Part shown: positions 32,306 to 33,764 of the stretch, piece after piece
Layout of the letters: each line of letters opens with the position of its first letter
How positions within the stretch are numbered: the stretch's first letter is position 1
Assembly (NCBI GenBank): GCA_003602595.1
Contig: QQRX01000026.1
Location: 1-33,764 of the forward strand
DNA length: 33,764 nt
Reading direction: 5' to 3'
DNA from: Candidatus Poseidoniales archaeon
Lineage (GTDB): Archaea > Thermoplasmatota > Poseidoniia > Poseidoniales > Thalassarchaeaceae
Notes under the pieces: model-generated
Databases searched by the model: none
The model's input: only the letters and a program-made list of their open reading frames with translations
Told to the model about the DNA's origin: nothing
Translations under genes and position numbers: made by a program

Positions 32306-32775
32306 TGGTTTTTTTAGTTATTAGAGCACGTAGTGATCGTGGAGTTACTGGTAAAATAAGAGATACTATGGCAATGTTGAACTTAACTAAAGTTAATCAT
32401 GCTACTATTCTTCCTAATGAACCTTCATATGTTGGGATGCTCAATAAAGCTAAAGATTACATTACATGGGGCGAAGTTGATTCTGAGTTAATAACTAACT
32501 TACTTAAGGAAAGAGGCAGGATGGTTGGCGATAAACCTGTTACTGATAAATCAATCAAAGAAAATAGTCAATTTTCTTCTGTAGAAAAATTTGCTCAAGC
32601 TCTTTCATCAGGTGAAGCAAGATTGAAAGATGTCAATAATCTAAAACCAGTCCTGCGATTACACCCTCCTAGAGGATCAAAAGGCTGGGGAGGAATAAAG
32701 AGAAGCTACAATGTTGGTGGAGCATTAGGATTTCGTGGTGAAGCTATTGGAGATTTAGTTTCTAGAATGATATGA
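32305..32775 (+). CDS. rpl30: Large subunit ribosomal protein uL30 (L30, long archaeal type)
   Basis: 156 residues, the long archaeal/eukaryotic L30/L7 form. FLVIRARSDRGVTGKIRDTMAMLNL, ANHATILPNEPSYVGMLNKAKDY-like segment, and the C-terminal VLRLHPPRGSKGWGGIKRSYNVGGALGFRG are diagnostic. ATG 32305 overlaps the uS5 stop by one base (TGATG), after GGGAGGGAA. Confidence 0.97.
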   Translation: MVFLVIRARSDRGVTGKIRDTMAMLNLTKVNHATILPNEPSYVGMLNKAKDYITWGEVDSELITNLLKERGRMVGDKPVTDKSIKENSQFSSVEKFAQALSSGEARLKDVNNLKPVLRLHPPRGSKGWGGIKRSYNVGGALGFRGEAIGDLVSRMI

Positions 32776-32784
32776 GGTGTTATT

Positions 32785-33174
32785 ATGGTATCAAGAACAA
32801 ATAAATTTCGTGGAAGCAGATATCATGGCAGAGGTAAAAAATCTGGCCGTGGTGCAGGAAAAAGAGGAGGAAGAGGAAATGCTGGTATTAACAAGCATCG
32901 TCTACTTACAAGATTGAAATATATGCCAAGGCATTGGGGTATGCACGGATTTAATAGACATCCAAGTCTAAGGAAAGTAAATATTTCCATAAATTTACAA
33001 GAATTGCAAGATATGGTAGAAGGAGATGATGTAAATCTAGGTGAACTAGGTTATGACAAACTTCTAGGTAAAGGAAAAATGAACCGTGGCATGAATATTA
33101 TTGTTGCAAAAGCTAGTGCTCGTGCAGTTTCAAAAGTTGAGGCTGCAGGCGGAACTGTTACAATAGAAGATTAA
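32785..33174 (+). CDS. rpl15: Large subunit ribosomal protein uL15 (L15)
   Basis: 129 residues, a little short. TNKFRGSRYHGRGKKSGRGAGKRGGRGNAG is the glycine- and arginine-rich N-terminus that threads into 23S rRNA; NISINLQEL and the end KASARAVSKVEAAGGTV complete it. GAGGTGTTATT precedes the ATG. It is followed by 32 bases to the secY start. Confidence 0.97.
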   Translation: MVSRTNKFRGSRYHGRGKKSGRGAGKRGGRGNAGINKHRLLTRLKYMPRHWGMHGFNRHPSLRKVNISINLQELQDMVEGDDVNLGELGYDKLLGKGKMNRGMNIIVAKASARAVSKVEAAGGTVTIED

Positions 33175-33206
33175 TAAAAAAAATAAGAGTAAAAAGGAGG
33201 AATCAT

Positions 33207-33764
33207 ATGGTAAATCGTAGACCAAACGTCATAGGTCTAGTAATACTATCTGCATTATATTGGGGGGCACTTTATTATTGGCTTAGAGCCGATTTACATT
33301 CTGATATTAGAGATGTCCAAATAGATGCTCTAATCCTATTTTCATTATCAATTCCTTATGTTGCATTTGTTATGTGGGGTGCAATGACAGATTTGCCAGA
33401 ATCCATAGCAAATATTCCTTACATAGGAAAGTACATAAAAGCAGAAATTTGGATAATCATATTAATCTCTTTTGCAATATGGGCTTGGATAGATCCTAGT
33501 CTTGTCGGCATTCTTTTCGTTGGAATAGCTCTACTTGGTCTACCAGTTGGACTATCTTTAGCATGTTTTCTCTACACAGGAGAAGGTGGAAGTAGATTAT
33601 ATGGTCTAAAAAGATTAGTTGATGTTTATCCAAGTATAACAAAACCAGAAGGGCATGTAAGATTTAATCAAAAGCTTTGGACTACTACCTTAGTTCTAAT
33701 AATTTATTTCGCAATGACTAACGTAATGATTTATGGTCTATCTGATTCCACATTAGATATATTC
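33207..33764 (+). CDS. secY: SecY translocase subunit with an extra N-terminal membrane region (3' partial)
   Basis: 186 codons are open to the window edge. ATG 33207 has a strong Shine-Dalgarno AAGGAGG (33194-33200). Residues about 8-26, 41-60, 80-95 and 99-123 are four membrane segments that do not look like SecY. From about residue 131 the archaeal SecY start appears: LYGLKRLVDVYPSITKPEGH, then the first canonical membrane helix LWTTTLVLIIYFAMTNVMIYGL. Archaeal SecY normally begins with the amphipathic helix and the KPEGHVPF segment, so about 130 residues are extra. There is no in-frame ATG, GTG or TTG just before the normal start that would allow a short form. SecY forms the protein-conducting channel and closes the ribosomal cluster in the usual archaeal position. 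Confidence 0.88.
   Translation, partial: MVNRRPNVIGLVILSALYWGALYYWLRADLHSDIRDVQIDALILFSLSIPYVAFVMWGAMTDLPESIANIPYIGKYIKAEIWIIILISFAIWAWIDPSLVGILFVGIALLGLPVGLSLACFLYTGEGGSRLYGLKRLVDVYPSITKPEGHVRFNQKLWTTTLVLIIYFAMTNVMIYGLSDSTLDIF

Noticed and set aside
1-33764. CRISPR arrays, insertion sequences, integrase or toxin-antitoxin genes
   Set aside because: Looked for repeats, terminal inverted repeats and transposase motifs on both strands; none seen.

Overview
This window looks like part of the chromosome of a low-GC euryarchaeon. The best fit is a marine Thermoplasmatota of the Marine Group II / Poseidoniales type, judged by eye and without a database search. The archaeal evidence is direct. There is a 25-gene ribosomal-protein/SecY cluster in euryarchaeal order, including the archaeal-only members eS4, eL32, eL19, Rpp29 and SUI1. 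There is also a thermosome, a Hef-type helicase and an intron-containing tRNA-Trp.

Layout. 1-5403: end of a membrane protein, a tiny basic zinc-ribbon protein, an unrecognised structured RNA with a kink-turn (550-657), a PrsW-type membrane protease with an EF-hand-like loop, a DUF92 membrane protein and a large exported multi-domain membrane protein. 5476-5664: tRNA-Trp(CCA) whose 113-nt intron carries a near-canonical box C/D guide RNA for C34 of its own pre-tRNA. 5729-13945: a membrane-anchored subtilisin-like protease, a class I aminotransferase, two membrane proteins of unknown role and a 1141-residue surface protein. 14026-18789: the thermosome, then a coupled gene pair in which two flavodoxin domains are fused to an SdhB-like iron-sulfur scaffold, followed by an HdrB/SdhE-like CCG protein. 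Most cysteine ligands of both Fe-S scaffolds are lost. 18791-20530 (minus): Hef-type helicase without a nuclease domain. 20641-20770: a strongly structured, mutually exclusive or pseudoknotted RNA element in front of the ribosomal cluster. 20811-33764: uL3-uL4-uL23-uL2-uS19-uL22-uS3-uL29-SUI1-Rpp29-uS17-uL14-uL24-eS4-uL5-uS14-uS8-uL6-eL32-eL19-uL18-uS5-uL30-uL15-SecY. eL32 has an N-terminal SAP domain. SecY runs off the window and has about four extra N-terminal membrane segments.

How it works together. The right third is the translation/secretion superoperon: genes overlap by 1-4 bases or are a few bases apart, nearly all with GGAGG or GAGGTGAT Shine-Dalgarno sites. The genes to its left are mostly single units. 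Several have a TATA-like box about 20-30 bases before the start codon and no Shine-Dalgarno site, which suggests leaderless transcripts. The strongest candidate for an undescribed system is the flavodoxin-flavodoxin-SdhB-like / HdrB-like pair. It looks like a succinate dehydrogenase or thiol:fumarate reductase electron-transfer arm whose Fe-S clusters were lost and flavodoxin domains added. Other candidates are the two structured RNAs, the extended SecY and the SAP-eL32 fusion. There is no stretch over 300 bases without a gene, and I see no CRISPR array, insertion sequence or rRNA.
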